The position numbers and the translations under genes are program-made. A model generated the notes under the pieces. It saw only the letters and a program-made list of their open reading frames with translations. It was not told where the DNA came from and ran no database searches. Source: Bacillota bacterium (GTDB lineage: Bacteria; Bacillota; Dehalobacteriia; UBA4068). From it: a stretch of 64,000 nt of DNA. The stretch is taken from NCBI GenBank assembly GCA_024679955.1, contig JAILCQ010000029.1:36955-100954 (forward strand), given 5' to 3'. Of the stretch, positions 42,017-50,567 are shown piece by piece (position 1 is the stretch's first letter; each line of letters opens with the position of its first letter).

Positions 42017-42295
42017 ATGTGGATCGTTTTCGGGATTGTTGCAATCATAACGGCATTGCTGAATATTGCATGGGCGGCGAAAGGAAAGGATTCTAAGTGG
42101 TTTCGTTTTATTAGTATCTCTACGACTGCACTGACAGTATGTGCATTTTACAGTGTCACTGCCAAATGGGTCGTCAATGAAGACTGGCCCGCCTTGATGG
42201 ATGTAGTTCCTGCTATGGCAAGATGGCTATGGATATTAACTATTCTTTCAGTTATTATTAATAGTATTACATTGTTTAGAAAAACAGAGCGTTGA
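42017..42295 (+). CDS. small membrane protein, unknown
   Basis: A 92-residue protein with three hydrophobic segments (about 3-22, 34-50 and 70-86) separated by short charged loops. ATG 42017 follows AGAGGTG with good spacing. The base composition is A+T-richer than in the genes before it, and with the following pseudogene and DUF3795 gene it looks like an acquired block. Function unknown. Confidence 0.65.
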   Translation: MWIVFGIVAIITALLNIAWAAKGKDSKWFRFISISTTALTVCAFYSVTAKWVVNEDWPALMDVVPAMARWLWILTILSVIINSITLFRKTER

Positions 42296-42333
42296 ATTCC
42301 AATTTTATGGATGTGTTTCATTCGTATAATGCT

Positions 42334-42617
42334 CGAGATATACAAGTATCCATATCTGTCTATTGATCATTTGGAAGTGGGTTTGTTCCGCTTGCCCAGG
42401 AGATCATCAGGACTGCAATAGAGAACCAGCAGAATCTGATTATGGAAGGATGCTCTATTCCTGCTGACTGGAGATCGAATTCTGAAAACCGGTACTTGTC
42501 GATTATTAAGTTTATTGGCCTCGCCATGACCGATGATTACAAAGCGATATTCAGACTGCCTTTGTTGTGCGGGAGAACAGGGCACGTGAATTGATTCAGA
42601 CTGCGAACATGCTGTAA
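42334..42617 (+). pseudogene. decayed P-loop kinase-like gene
   Basis: Three frames hold pieces of one protein: KYPYLSIDHL (42348-42377), then FVPLAQEIIRTAIENQQNLI with MEGCSIPADW (about 42379-42468), then TAFVVRENRARELIQTANML ending at TAA 42617. The order and character (SIDHL, EGCYIP-like) resemble kinases of the 2-phosphoglycerate kinase/adenylate kinase type, whose P-loop would lie further upstream and is not found. A deletion and a frameshift make it non-functional. Confidence 0.55.
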
Positions 42618-42642
42618 AACTACTATTGAGGGAGGAAATACG

Positions 42643-43056
42643 ATGTTTAAAGCAGATATGATAGCCCCCTGCGGACTGGATTGTAATATTTGTTCCCAGG
42701 CATTGATTGCGGACAATCCTTGCCAGGGATGCAATGGGCCGGATGACAAAAAACCCGAGTTTTGTGCTATGTATTGCGGCATTATCCTCTGCAATAAACG
42801 GAAAGAAAACAGATACCAATATTGTGATGAATGTCCGGACTATCCATGCGATGATGTGATGGAGAAAGAGGATCGTTATACCACACAGTATCCGCACAGG
42901 GAGTCTCCGCTTGAGAACCTAAAGATGATCCGGGAAAAAGGCATGGATGCTTTTCTGGAATACGAGCGGCAGCATTGGACGTGCCCGAATTGCGGCAATC
43001 CCTTTTCCGTCCATCACAGGACCTGCAGCAAATGCGGGAAAGCAATCGAGAAATAA
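42643..43056 (+). CDS. DUF3795 Cys-rich protein with zinc ribbon
   Basis: A 137-residue protein with the DUF3795 start MIAPCGLDCNICSQALI and C..C...C spaced through CQGCNGPDD, CAMYCGIILC and CDECPDYPCDD. The tail (about 108-130) adds a zinc ribbon, CPNCGNPFSVHHRTCSKCG. The Cys clusters suggest metal binding; function unknown. ATG 42643 follows GGGAGG. After it, 43057-43246 has a short decayed frame (about 43100-43177) and no supported gene. Confidence 0.85.
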   Translation: MFKADMIAPCGLDCNICSQALIADNPCQGCNGPDDKKPEFCAMYCGIILCNKRKENRYQYCDECPDYPCDDVMEKEDRYTTQYPHRESPLENLKMIREKGMDAFLEYERQHWTCPNCGNPFSVHHRTCSKCGKAIEK

Positions 43057-43246
43057 AAGGAAGATAATCCTGTTTTCTATGGATTTGCCAAGCAATCGTT
43101 ATTCCGAGCGGTATTTTGATTCCCGCCCGGTGGAAGAGGCGTATGAGAAAAACAATGGAAATCCGAAAATACCTTGATGCGGATATTGACCGGACAGGGC
43201 GCTGATATCGATCCTGGGGAGAGAAAACAGATAACAGAGAGGAACA

Positions 43247-44068
43247 ATGAAAACAGTAAAAACAGTAAAAACAGAATCTTTTTCCATGGACTATTTTCAG
43301 TTCGGCCATGGAAAAGAAACGTTGGTGATCCTGCCCGGACTCAGCGTGCAAAGCGTCATGGATTTCGCGGACGCCGTGGCCGAAGCCTATGGGATATTCG
43401 ACGGCGAATACACCGTCTATGTGTTGGATCGCCGCAAAGAATTGCCGGCTTCCTATTCCCTACAAGAGATGGCCCGGGATACGGCGGCGGCCATACGCGC
43501 CCTGGGTCTGAAGCGGGTGAACCTGTTCGGCGCCTCCCAGGGCGGCATGATCGCCATGGAGATCGCCATACACCAGCCGGAGCTGGTACAAAAGCTGGCG
43601 CTGGGTTCCACTGCCGCCTCCATACCGGAGGCCCGCTATCGGACTGTGGAAAATTGGATACAGCTGGCCAAGGCCGGGGAAAAGAGGGAATTGTATTTGT
43701 CCTTCGGCCAGGCCATCTATCCGCAGGAAGTGTTTGCGCAGTCCCGGGAGCTTTTGGCTCAAGCCGCCGGCTCCGTGACCGGCGAGGATTTGCGCCGCTT
43801 TGTCATTTTGGCGGAAAGCCTGCGGGGTTTTGATATAAGCAGCGATTTATCCAAAATCGCCTGTCCGGTGCTGGTGATCGGCTCTGAGGACGATCGGGTG
43901 CTGGGGGCGGACGCCGCCCGGCAGATCGCGGAAGGCCTGAACCGGCAGAACAGTATCGTTCTTTTTATGTATGACGGCTATGGCCATGCCGCCTACGATA
44001 CCGCTCCGGATTATAAAGCGCGCATTTTAAGCTTTTTGAAGTCGGAAACGACAGAGGCACGCAGATAG
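43247..44068 (+). CDS. alpha/beta hydrolase
   Basis: A 273-residue alpha/beta-hydrolase fold protein. The nucleophile elbow GASQGG (GxSxG) is near 104-109, the acid Asp probably in VIGSEDDRVLGAD, and the His in GYGHAAYDTAPDY near the end. An oxyanion-type LPGLSVQ lies near 27-33. No signal peptide, so cytoplasmic. The start has a tandem AAAACAGTA repeat (MKTVKTVKTES), which could vary in length. Substrate cannot be predicted. Confidence 0.85.
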   Translation: MKTVKTVKTESFSMDYFQFGHGKETLVILPGLSVQSVMDFADAVAEAYGIFDGEYTVYVLDRRKELPASYSLQEMARDTAAAIRALGLKRVNLFGASQGGMIAMEIAIHQPELVQKLALGSTAASIPEARYRTVENWIQLAKAGEKRELYLSFGQAIYPQEVFAQSRELLAQAAGSVTGEDLRRFVILAESLRGFDISSDLSKIACPVLVIGSEDDRVLGADAARQIAEGLNRQNSIVLFMYDGYGHAAYDTAPDYKARILSFLKSETTEARR

Positions 44069-44102
44069 TTGCAGCCAAGGATGGATACGGGAGAAAAGTC
44101 TT

Positions 44103-44753
44103 ATGGAGTATAAGGTCGTTGACAAAGAAACCTATTACCGGCGAGATGTTTTCCGTCATTTTTCCGAGGATTGCAAGTGCTCCACATCTATGACGGCCAG
44201 AGTGGATGTGACCGGCCTGGCGGCATATTCCCAAAAGAAAGGCAGCAAATTTTACATCAATTTTTTGTATATCCTCTCCAAGGTACTGAATTCCCGGGAG
44301 GATTACAAAATGGGCTATCTCTGGCAGACCGGTGAGTTAATCTGCTATGATGTGATCCATCCCACGCAGTATATTTTTCATGAAGATACGGAGACATGCA
44401 CGCCGGTGTATAGCATATACTGTCGGGACTATCCCACCTTCTATGCCAATGCCCTCCGGGATATCGAAGCGGCCAAAAGCACCCGGGCCTATGCGCTGGA
44501 TGCGGAAAATCACCCCAATTGGTTTGACGCGTCGTATATACCATGGCTTTCCTATGATTCTTTGCACATCGAGTTGCCGGACGGCTATTTGTTTTTTGCG
44601 CCCATCGTCAATTGGGGAAAGTACCGGCAGGAAAACGGCCGGTTGGTCATGCCGGTATCCGTTCGCCTGAATCATGCCATCGCCGACGGCTATCTGGTGG
44701 CGAATGTATTTCGCTTGCTGCAGGCGGAAATGGAGTCTTTTGTCAAGATGTGA
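44103..44753 (+). CDS. chloramphenicol acetyltransferase-like protein (CatA family)
   Basis: A 216-residue CAT-fold acyltransferase. The catalytic motif HxxxDG is present in LNHAIADGYLVANVF (about 190-204), and PVYSIYCRDYPTFYANAL and YIPWLSYDSLHIE fit the chloramphenicol-pocket regions of CatA. The His before the catalytic His in classical CAT (HHAVCDG) is Asn here. It may acetylate chloramphenicol or another hydroxyl-bearing substrate; resistance is not proven. ATG 44103. Confidence 0.88.
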   Translation: MEYKVVDKETYYRRDVFRHFSEDCKCSTSMTARVDVTGLAAYSQKKGSKFYINFLYILSKVLNSREDYKMGYLWQTGELICYDVIHPTQYIFHEDTETCTPVYSIYCRDYPTFYANALRDIEAAKSTRAYALDAENHPNWFDASYIPWLSYDSLHIELPDGYLFFAPIVNWGKYRQENGRLVMPVSVRLNHAIADGYLVANVFRLLQAEMESFVKM

Positions 44754-44777
44754 CCGGTAAAAGGGAAGGGATCTGCG

Positions 44778-45431
44778 ATGGATATATGGGAATACGGCGA
44801 TCCGGCGGCGGATGTGGTTTTGCTGCAGCCGGTGGACGGTCATGATTTGGATTCGATGGAAAGCGAGATCGCGGCGATCCGGGAACAAACCGGTATGGAC
44901 TTCCGGCTGGTCGCTTTTCAGGTTGCGAACTGGAACCAAGACCTTTCGCCATGGAATGCGCCCGCCCTATTCGGTAAAGAAGGTTTTGGAAACGGCGCGG
45001 CGGAGACTCTGGCTGCCATATTGCCGTACTGTGAAGAGAGGACAAAGACCTATTTTATCGGCGGTTATTCCCTGGCCGGGCTTTTTGCCCTGTGGGCGGC
45101 CTGTCAAACGGATGTTTTTCGGGGCGTGGCCGCGGCTTCTCCTTCCCTGTGGTTCCCCGGGTTCACAGATTTTCTGAAAGAGCACGCGGTAAAAAGCAAA
45201 CGGGTGTATCTCAGCCTTGGCGATAAAGAAGAAAAAACACGAAACCCCGTTATGGCCACGGTGGGGAAGAAGATAGGCGAGACATACGCCCTTTTGCAGG
45301 CGCAGAACGTACAATGCGTTTTGGAATGGAATGCGGGCAATCATTTTCGGGACGCGGACCGGCGAAAGGCCAGGGCCTTTTCGTGGTTGATCAAGGGCCC
45401 GCCGGAACAGCCGGAAAAGGTGAGGCGATAG
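44778..45431 (+). CDS. alpha/beta hydrolase-like (esterase) protein
   Basis: A 217-residue protein with a nucleophile elbow GGYSLAG (about 95-101), a putative acid in YLSLGDKEEKT and a His in WNAGNHFRD (about 190-198), fitting small esterases of the Esterase D/IroE type. No signal peptide. The next gene starts four bases after its stop, so the two are probably co-transcribed. Confidence 0.75.
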   Translation: MDIWEYGDPAADVVLLQPVDGHDLDSMESEIAAIREQTGMDFRLVAFQVANWNQDLSPWNAPALFGKEGFGNGAAETLAAILPYCEERTKTYFIGGYSLAGLFALWAACQTDVFRGVAAASPSLWFPGFTDFLKEHAVKSKRVYLSLGDKEEKTRNPVMATVGKKIGETYALLQAQNVQCVLEWNAGNHFRDADRRKARAFSWLIKGPPEQPEKVRR

Positions 45432-45434
45432 ACA

Positions 45435-46088
45435 ATGGAGCGAAAAAGCATACTGTACAGCTGGCTGCGGATCGTATTCGGGCTTCTTATCCTGTCCTTC
45501 GGCGTGCATTTGACGATACGCGCCGGTTTGGGCCTGGCGCCCTGGGACTGCCTGGGGATGGGCATTTCCTATCATACGCCCTTGAATTACGGTCTTTCCA
45601 TGACGGCAATGGGCGTCACCATATTGATCATTGACCTCTTACTGAAAGAAAAAATCGGCTTCGGTACCATTATCGACGCTTTGCTGACCGGCAATTTCAT
45701 TCAGCTTTTTAACGACATCGATCCTTTTCCCAAAACAAGCGGCGTTTTTGCCGGCATACTGACTATTGTGGCAGGGCTTGCCTTTTTGGCGGTGGGTCAG
45801 TATTTTTATATGAAATCCGCCCAATGCTGCGGACCCAGAGACGCGCTTTTGATCGGATTGGGCAAACGGTTGCGGCGGCTGCCCATCGGCGCGGTGCAGA
45901 TGATCCTTTGGGGAACGGTATTGCTCATCGGCTGGCTGCTGGGCGCGCCGGTGGGCATAGGCACCGTGGTCTGCACCTTCGGCTCGGGGGTCGTCATGCA
46001 AATCATCTATTCCCTGATCAAATTTGAGCCGCGGAAGATCGAACATCAAAGCGTGACGGATACCGTAAAAAAACTGCGGGCAGTATAA
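45435..46088 (+). CDS. YitT/YczE-like integral membrane protein
   Basis: A 217-residue protein with five to six membrane segments and the YczE-type start RIVFGLLILSFGVHLTIRAGLGLAPWD followed by GLGMGISY-like sequence and QCCGPRDALLIGL. YczE homologues are reported to influence antibiotic synthesis or lipopeptide export in Bacillus, but the molecular role is unknown. The gene starts right after the esterase-like gene. Confidence 0.85.
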   Translation: MERKSILYSWLRIVFGLLILSFGVHLTIRAGLGLAPWDCLGMGISYHTPLNYGLSMTAMGVTILIIDLLLKEKIGFGTIIDALLTGNFIQLFNDIDPFPKTSGVFAGILTIVAGLAFLAVGQYFYMKSAQCCGPRDALLIGLGKRLRRLPIGAVQMILWGTVLLIGWLLGAPVGIGTVVCTFGSGVVMQIIYSLIKFEPRKIEHQSVTDTVKKLRAV

Positions 46089-46209
46089 GGCGAGAGCGGA
46101 TGACACGACGCCAATTGGCGCGAATGCAGAATCTATCCCATGACGCCGGATTTGCGAGGTGATTCAAACGGATACAAATGCGTTGGCATACTTACAAGAT
46201 GGACAGGTT

Positions 46210-47070
46210 ATGAAAAGCGCATTGATTATGGAAGGCGGCGCAATGCGCGGTATGTTTACCTGCGGCGTCATCGACGTGCTTTTGGAAAACCGTATCCGCT
46301 TTGACGGCGCGGCCGGTATTTCGGCAGGCGCGGCTTTGGGCTGCAATTTTAAATCCAGACAAAGCGGCAGAGGCGTTCGCTATAATAAAAAATACTGCCG
46401 CGATTCCAGATACTGCAGCCTTCGCTCGCTGATTAAAACCGGCGACCTGTACGGCGCGGATTTTTGCTACCGGCAGCTGCCGGATGTACTGGATCCCTTT
46501 GACCGGGAAACGTTCCGCAAGGATCCTACGGAATTTTATGTAGGCGCGACGGATGTAAAGACCGGCCGATGCGTCTATCACAAATGCAGCGACGGCGGAG
46601 AAACGGATATGAAATGGCTGCAGGCCTCCGCTTCTATGCCCTTTGTGTCAAAGCCGGTCGCCGTGGACGGCTACCGGCTGCTGGACGGCGGCATCGCCGA
46701 CGCCGTGCCCTACGCGTATATGGAAAGCCTGGGCTATAACCGGAATGTGATCGTATTGACCCAGCCGGAAGGCTATGCCAAGCACAAAAGCGCAGCCTTG
46801 CCCCTGGTAAAGCTGATGCTTCGTAAATATCCAGCCGTGGCGGGGGCTATGGCTATACGTCATGAAATGTATAACCGGCAGATGGCGGAGATAAAGGACA
46901 GAGAACAAAAAGGCGTTTCCCTTGTCATCCGGCCGCCGCAAGCCTTGGGCATAGGCAGAACGGAAAAAAATCCAGACGAACTGGAAAGGGTATATCAAAT
47001 AGGCCGGCGGGCAGCGGCCGATGCGCTGCCGGAAATAAAACGATTTTTGAGCAGTGAAGGGTATAGGTAG
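46210..47070 (+). CDS. patatin-like phospholipase
   Basis: A 286-residue patatin-fold hydrolase. The oxyanion motif GGAMRG (about 9-14), the nucleophile Ser in GISAGA (about 37-42) and the catalytic Asp in LLDGGIADAVP (about 158-168) are all present, so it is likely active as a lipid acyl hydrolase. ATG 46210 gives the usual family start MKSALIMEGG; a GTG at 46159 would add 17 residues that the family does not have. Intracellular, no signal peptide. Confidence 0.9.
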   Translation: MKSALIMEGGAMRGMFTCGVIDVLLENRIRFDGAAGISAGAALGCNFKSRQSGRGVRYNKKYCRDSRYCSLRSLIKTGDLYGADFCYRQLPDVLDPFDRETFRKDPTEFYVGATDVKTGRCVYHKCSDGGETDMKWLQASASMPFVSKPVAVDGYRLLDGGIADAVPYAYMESLGYNRNVIVLTQPEGYAKHKSAALPLVKLMLRKYPAVAGAMAIRHEMYNRQMAEIKDREQKGVSLVIRPPQALGIGRTEKNPDELERVYQIGRRAAADALPEIKRFLSSEGYR

Positions 47071-47126
47071 AGCTTGAACCCGGCTGCCGCTTGGGAATCT
47101 GTATTTGCGGAACAGGAGGAGATCAT

Positions 47127-47714
47127 ATGAAGTTTTATTGTTTGCTGTACAAAGACTTTGAAACATTGGATATGTTCGGACCGGTAGAGATACTGGGAAG
47201 AACCAAGGACAGCGAAATGCATTTTCTTTCGGCAGAGGGCGGGATCGTGACCAGCGTGCACGGCGTGCCGGTGATGACGGAAAAAACGGAGGCGTTTGCT
47301 GCGGGAAGCGTATTGGTCATTCCGGGCGGTATCGGCACCAGGCCGTTGGTACAGAGCAAAGCTTATCTGGACATGCTGAAGGCCCTGTCCGATCAGGCGG
47401 AATATGTGTTGACCGTTTGCACCGGTTCGGCGCTGCTGGCCAAAAGCGGCGCTTTGGACGGGCGCAGCGCCACCTCCAACAAGCTGTCTTTTGAATGGGT
47501 GAAGACCAACTCGGACGCCGTTTCCTGGCAGGGCAGCGCCAGATGGGTGCATGACGGAAAATTCTATACCGCGTCGGGCATTTCCGCCGGCTTGGATATG
47601 GCGTTGGGATTTGTGGCGGACGTCTTCGGAAAGGAAGAAGCCCAGGCCAGCGCCGATTGGCTGGAGTATATCTGGAATGACGATTGCAGCCGGGATCCTT
47701 TCGCGGTAGAATAA
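47127..47714 (+). CDS. DJ-1/PfpI-family protein
   Basis: A 195-residue class I glutamine-amidotransferase-like protein. The nucleophile-elbow Cys is in VLTVCTGSALLAKSG (about 102-116), with LVIPGGIGTRP before it and ASGISAGLDMALGFV after it. This layout is typical of the DJ-1/PfpI group with ThiJ-like or transcription-factor-related members (isonitrile hydratase-like). ATG 47127 follows AGGAGGAG. Activity unknown. Confidence 0.88.
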   Translation: MKFYCLLYKDFETLDMFGPVEILGRTKDSEMHFLSAEGGIVTSVHGVPVMTEKTEAFAAGSVLVIPGGIGTRPLVQSKAYLDMLKALSDQAEYVLTVCTGSALLAKSGALDGRSATSNKLSFEWVKTNSDAVSWQGSARWVHDGKFYTASGISAGLDMALGFVADVFGKEEAQASADWLEYIWNDDCSRDPFAVE

Positions 47715-47738
47715 AAAACCGATTTACAGGAGCGTCGC

Positions 47739-48299
47739 ATGCATACGTTTTATACAAGCGAACGAAGCGAATGGCGAAAATATCTGACGGAGCATTTTGC
47801 CTGCGCCAAGGAAATCTGGTTCATCTTTCCCATGCAAGGCTCCGGAGAAAAAAGCCTTTCCTATAACGACGCCGTGGAAGAAGCCCTTTGTTTTGGCTGG
47901 ATCGACAGCACGATCAAGCATATAGACACACTGCACCGCGCACAGCGCTTTACGCCCCGGCGAAAAGGAAGCCCCTATTCCCGGCCGAATATCGAAAGAC
48001 TGATTTGGCTGGAAGCCCACGGCTTGATCCACCCGGCTGTGCGGGAAAGCGTGCTTCCCATCATCGAAGCGCCGTTTGTGTTCCCTGAGGATATCCTGGA
48101 TAGCCTCAGACAGGATGAAACCGTTTGGGAAAACTACAGGCAATTTCCCGAACCCTACCGGCGCATCCGCATCGCTTATATCGAAGCGGCCAGAAAGCGG
48201 CCGGCCGAGTTTCAAAAACGGCTGAACCATTTTATAGAAAAAACGCGCCAGGGCAAGCGGATCAAGGGCTATGGCGGGGTAGAGAAATATTACGGATAA
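47739..48299 (+). CDS. YdeI/OmpD-associated family protein
   Basis: A 186-residue protein with the YdeI-type pattern: WFIFPMQGSGEKSLSYNDAVEEALCFGWIDS (about 28-57) then RFTPRRKGSPYSRPNIERL, and a C-terminal helical bundle with KRPAEFQKRLNHFIEKTR. Role unknown; the family has been linked to antimicrobial-peptide resistance in some bacteria. ATG 47739 follows CAGGAG. It is plus-strand like its neighbours. Confidence 0.82.
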   Translation: MHTFYTSERSEWRKYLTEHFACAKEIWFIFPMQGSGEKSLSYNDAVEEALCFGWIDSTIKHIDTLHRAQRFTPRRKGSPYSRPNIERLIWLEAHGLIHPAVRESVLPIIEAPFVFPEDILDSLRQDETVWENYRQFPEPYRRIRIAYIEAARKRPAEFQKRLNHFIEKTRQGKRIKGYGGVEKYYG

Positions 48300-48376
48300 G
48301 AACGCTGTTTCGCTGTCTTATCCGGTTGCGCTGTCGCGGAGACAGGAAAAGCGCGAAGCTTTCGGAGGAATGGAGT

Positions 48377-48853
48377 ATGTTCAGAGAGATGCAGAGAAAG
48401 AAACAGCAGCTTACCCAGGAGGAGTGTATCCGCATCCTCAAAGAAGAACCCCGCGGCGTGCTGTCCCTTCTGGGAGAGGATGACTATCCCTACGGCATGC
48501 CGCTCAACCATTACTATTGCGAAGAGGATGGGAAACTATACTTTCACGGCGGGAAAAAAGGACATAAGATCGATGCGATAAAAAAGCATAACAAAGCGTC
48601 GTTTTGCGTTTATGATAAAGGCTATCGCAAAGACGGAGAATGGGCATTGAATATTCGATCGGTGATCGTGTTCGGAAAGATCGAATGCATCGAGGATCGA
48701 GAGACGGTATACCGGATCGCCGCGGCACTCAGCCGCAAATTCACGGATGATATCGACTATATCCGGCATGAAATCCAGCATTCAGGTCCGGCGACCCTTA
48801 TGTTTGCGTTGACGCCGGAATATATCACGGGGAAAATCGTGAATGAGTCTTGA
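48377..48853 (+). CDS. pyridoxamine 5'-phosphate oxidase-like flavoprotein
   Basis: A 158-residue split-barrel protein of the PNPOx-like/NimA group: RGVLSLLGEDDYPYGMPLNHYY and KLYFHGGKKGHKIDAIKKHNKASFCVY form the FMN-binding barrel, followed by SVIVFGKIECI and the C-terminal helix. It is likely an FMN- or F420-type reductase, or a nitroimidazole-reductase relative. I chose ATG 48377 behind GGAGGAATGGA; the longer upstream frame overlaps the previous gene in another frame. Confidence 0.85.
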   Translation: MFREMQRKKQQLTQEECIRILKEEPRGVLSLLGEDDYPYGMPLNHYYCEEDGKLYFHGGKKGHKIDAIKKHNKASFCVYDKGYRKDGEWALNIRSVIVFGKIECIEDRETVYRIAAALSRKFTDDIDYIRHEIQHSGPATLMFALTPEYITGKIVNES

Positions 48854-48934
48854 TCAGGTTCTCTGATCGACGGGGATTTGGAAAAGACGGTAAGCCGTTT
48901 CCTTGACGGCGAGTATTTTAAAGAGGCAAGACCA

Positions 48935-49426
48935 ATGCTATTTGAACGATTAAGCCTTTCGGAAGAAGAGCGCATCCCGGAAATGTCAGAAATGGCGACG
49001 GCGATCGTCCGGGAGCATTTCGACCCGATCATCGGCAAAGCCCAGAACAACTATATGATCGAAAAATTTCAAACCGTGGAGGCGATCCGGGCCCAGTTGC
49101 AGAATGGTTATCAGTATTATTTTGTGAAGGCCGGCGGCAGAAACATCGGCTTCCTGGCCTTTTATCCCAAAGCCCGCTGTATGTATCTGAGCAAATTCTA
49201 CTTGTATAAAGCGGAACGGGGGAAAGGCTATGCCGGCCAGATGCTGGATTTCGTGATCCGCAAAGCCCGGGAGCAGCATTTGCCTGCCGTCGAACTGCAT
49301 GTGAACAAAAACAACAGCGCCAGATATGCCTATGAAAAGCTGGGGTTCCGGATTGCCGGCTGCGAAAAAAATGATATCGGCGCAGGCTTTTATATGGACG
49401 ATTATGTTTACCGTTTGGAAATATAA
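48935..49426 (+). CDS. GNAT-family acetyltransferase
   Basis: A 163-residue Gcn5-related acetyltransferase. The acetyl-CoA-binding motif is in YLYKAERGKGYAGQMLDFVIRKA (Arg/Gln-x-x-Gly-x-Gly/Ala, about 92-114), followed by LHVNKNNSARYAYEKLGFRI. I chose ATG 48935, which follows AGAGG at good spacing and is where the GNAT domain begins; a TTG start at 48878 is possible. Substrate unknown. Confidence 0.82.
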   Translation: MLFERLSLSEEERIPEMSEMATAIVREHFDPIIGKAQNNYMIEKFQTVEAIRAQLQNGYQYYFVKAGGRNIGFLAFYPKARCMYLSKFYLYKAERGKGYAGQMLDFVIRKAREQHLPAVELHVNKNNSARYAYEKLGFRIAGCEKNDIGAGFYMDDYVYRLEI

Positions 49427-49567
49427 ATCGAAGTATGGAGAATCATCGTTGAAAAGTTCAAAAATATAGAAGAAATCCTCCAGACGTTGCAGCGCATGGA
49501 GGATAAAATCAAAACAAAAAGCCAGGGAAACCAAGGGCACCGCCCTTTACGGAAGGAAGTGAGGGAA

Positions 49568-49693
49568 ATGGACGAAATGACGACAGCCGAATTAAACCAA
49601 TACCTTGAAAACTTGGCCAAGCTGATCGAAGCCACGGCCAAAGACGTTACAACAGCCGCCGAAATCGTGAGAAGCAGCAAAGTGAAAGCATAA
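49568..49693 (+). CDS. small acidic ORF, unknown
   Basis: A 41-residue frame from ATG 49568 behind GTGAGGGA (MDEMTTAELNQYLENLAKLI to RSSKVKA), or 68 residues from a TTG at 49487. It is a predicted single amphipathic helix. It belongs to a short mobile-looking stretch with the 49826 gene. Real status uncertain. Confidence 0.4.
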   Translation: MDEMTTAELNQYLENLAKLIEATAKDVTTAAEIVRSSKVKA

Positions 49694-49698
49694 TAAAA

Positions 49699-49734
49699 GG
49701 ATAGCGGAATCCCCTCAAAAGCGTTCCGCTATCC
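49699..49734 (+). terminator. hairpin after the small ORF
   Basis: GGATAGCGGAA (49699-49709) pairs perfectly with TTCCGCTATCC (49724-49734). There is no T-run after it, so it may be a weak terminator or a structural repeat. A second GC-rich inverted pair (GGGCGG/CCGCCC) follows within 49744-49776. Confidence 0.5.
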
Positions 49735-49825
49735 TCGAATACTTGGGCGGTTCGCGAGCCTTACCGCAGCCGCCCCAACGGTAAACACATTATACCATGC
49801 AAGGCAACGAAAGGCAAGTGATTGT

Positions 49826-50005
49826 ATGACCAGACCATCAAAAGAAGTTATAGCCAGGTACCAAGCAAAAACCTATAGCCGCTATCACTTAACTCTGCGC
49901 AAGGATAGCGATCAGCAGCTAATTGATCACATCGAGGCCAACAAGGCCGCCGGCATCAGCCCAACGCAAACTATCCGCCAGCTATGGGAAAAAGCCAACA
50001 AATAA
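49826..50005 (+). CDS. 59-residue DNA-binding-like small protein
   Basis: ATG 49826 to TAA 50005 encodes a basic 59-residue protein with the pattern of a ribbon-helix-helix regulator: YHLTLRKDSDQQLIDHIEANKA (beta strand then helix) followed by GISPTQTIRQLWEKA (second helix). Similar small proteins are common on phages, plasmids and ICEs in clostridia. It may be a leftover of an integrated element. Family not confirmed. Confidence 0.55.
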   Translation: MTRPSKEVIARYQAKTYSRYHLTLRKDSDQQLIDHIEANKAAGISPTQTIRQLWEKANK

Positions 50006-50084
50006 AGAACGCCGGCCAGGTACGGCAATATCACAGAGGCGGCAACCCGCACAATACGTATGTCAATACGGAGAGGAGGTCCCT

Positions 50085-50480
50085 ATGAAACACAAAGTGA
50101 AACTTACCGTGATCGATAAAAAGCTATATCCAAAGCTGCAGCAGCAATACTGTGCAAATCCCAATGCCGGCCCCTGTCCCTGCTATAATGTGGGGGATGA
50201 ATTCATGTTCTATCGGGATGACGTGCGGAAGGATTTCTGGCGCTTGGGTTGGAATACGCTGGTCAAAACCAACGCCGATCCCGATACCGTGGCGGGCGGC
50301 CCCAAGATCCCCCATTGCTCCGAGCTGTGGGACGCCATCGGCAGATACATTTACGCCGGGCTGCAGGGCGGCTCCATCATGGAAGGCTGGATGGCCAAAG
50401 AAAACGAAATGATCGCCTGCTGTTCGGATGGGACCAGGCCGGTCATCTTCAAGATCGAACGCATAGATTATGAGGATTGA
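50085..50480 (+). CDS. TIGR04076-family protein
   Basis: A 131-residue protein with the TIGR04076 pattern: KHKVKLTVIDKKLYP at the start, PCPCYNVGDEFMF in the middle, HCSELWDAIGRYIYAGLQGG, and a C-terminal IACCSDGTRPVIFKIERID. Several Cys are conserved. The function is unknown. ATG 50085 follows GAGAGGAGG, clearly the real start of a longer open frame. Neighbouring genes are unrelated small proteins. Confidence 0.85.
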   Translation: MKHKVKLTVIDKKLYPKLQQQYCANPNAGPCPCYNVGDEFMFYRDDVRKDFWRLGWNTLVKTNADPDTVAGGPKIPHCSELWDAIGRYIYAGLQGGSIMEGWMAKENEMIACCSDGTRPVIFKIERIDYED

Positions 50481-50567
50481 CGTCCCCGGCCTGAGATTCT
50501 TCAAGGGGTTTTGCCCGGCGAAAAGCCGGGCTAGGAAGGTTTTACGGCAAAAGGATAGAACGGAAAC

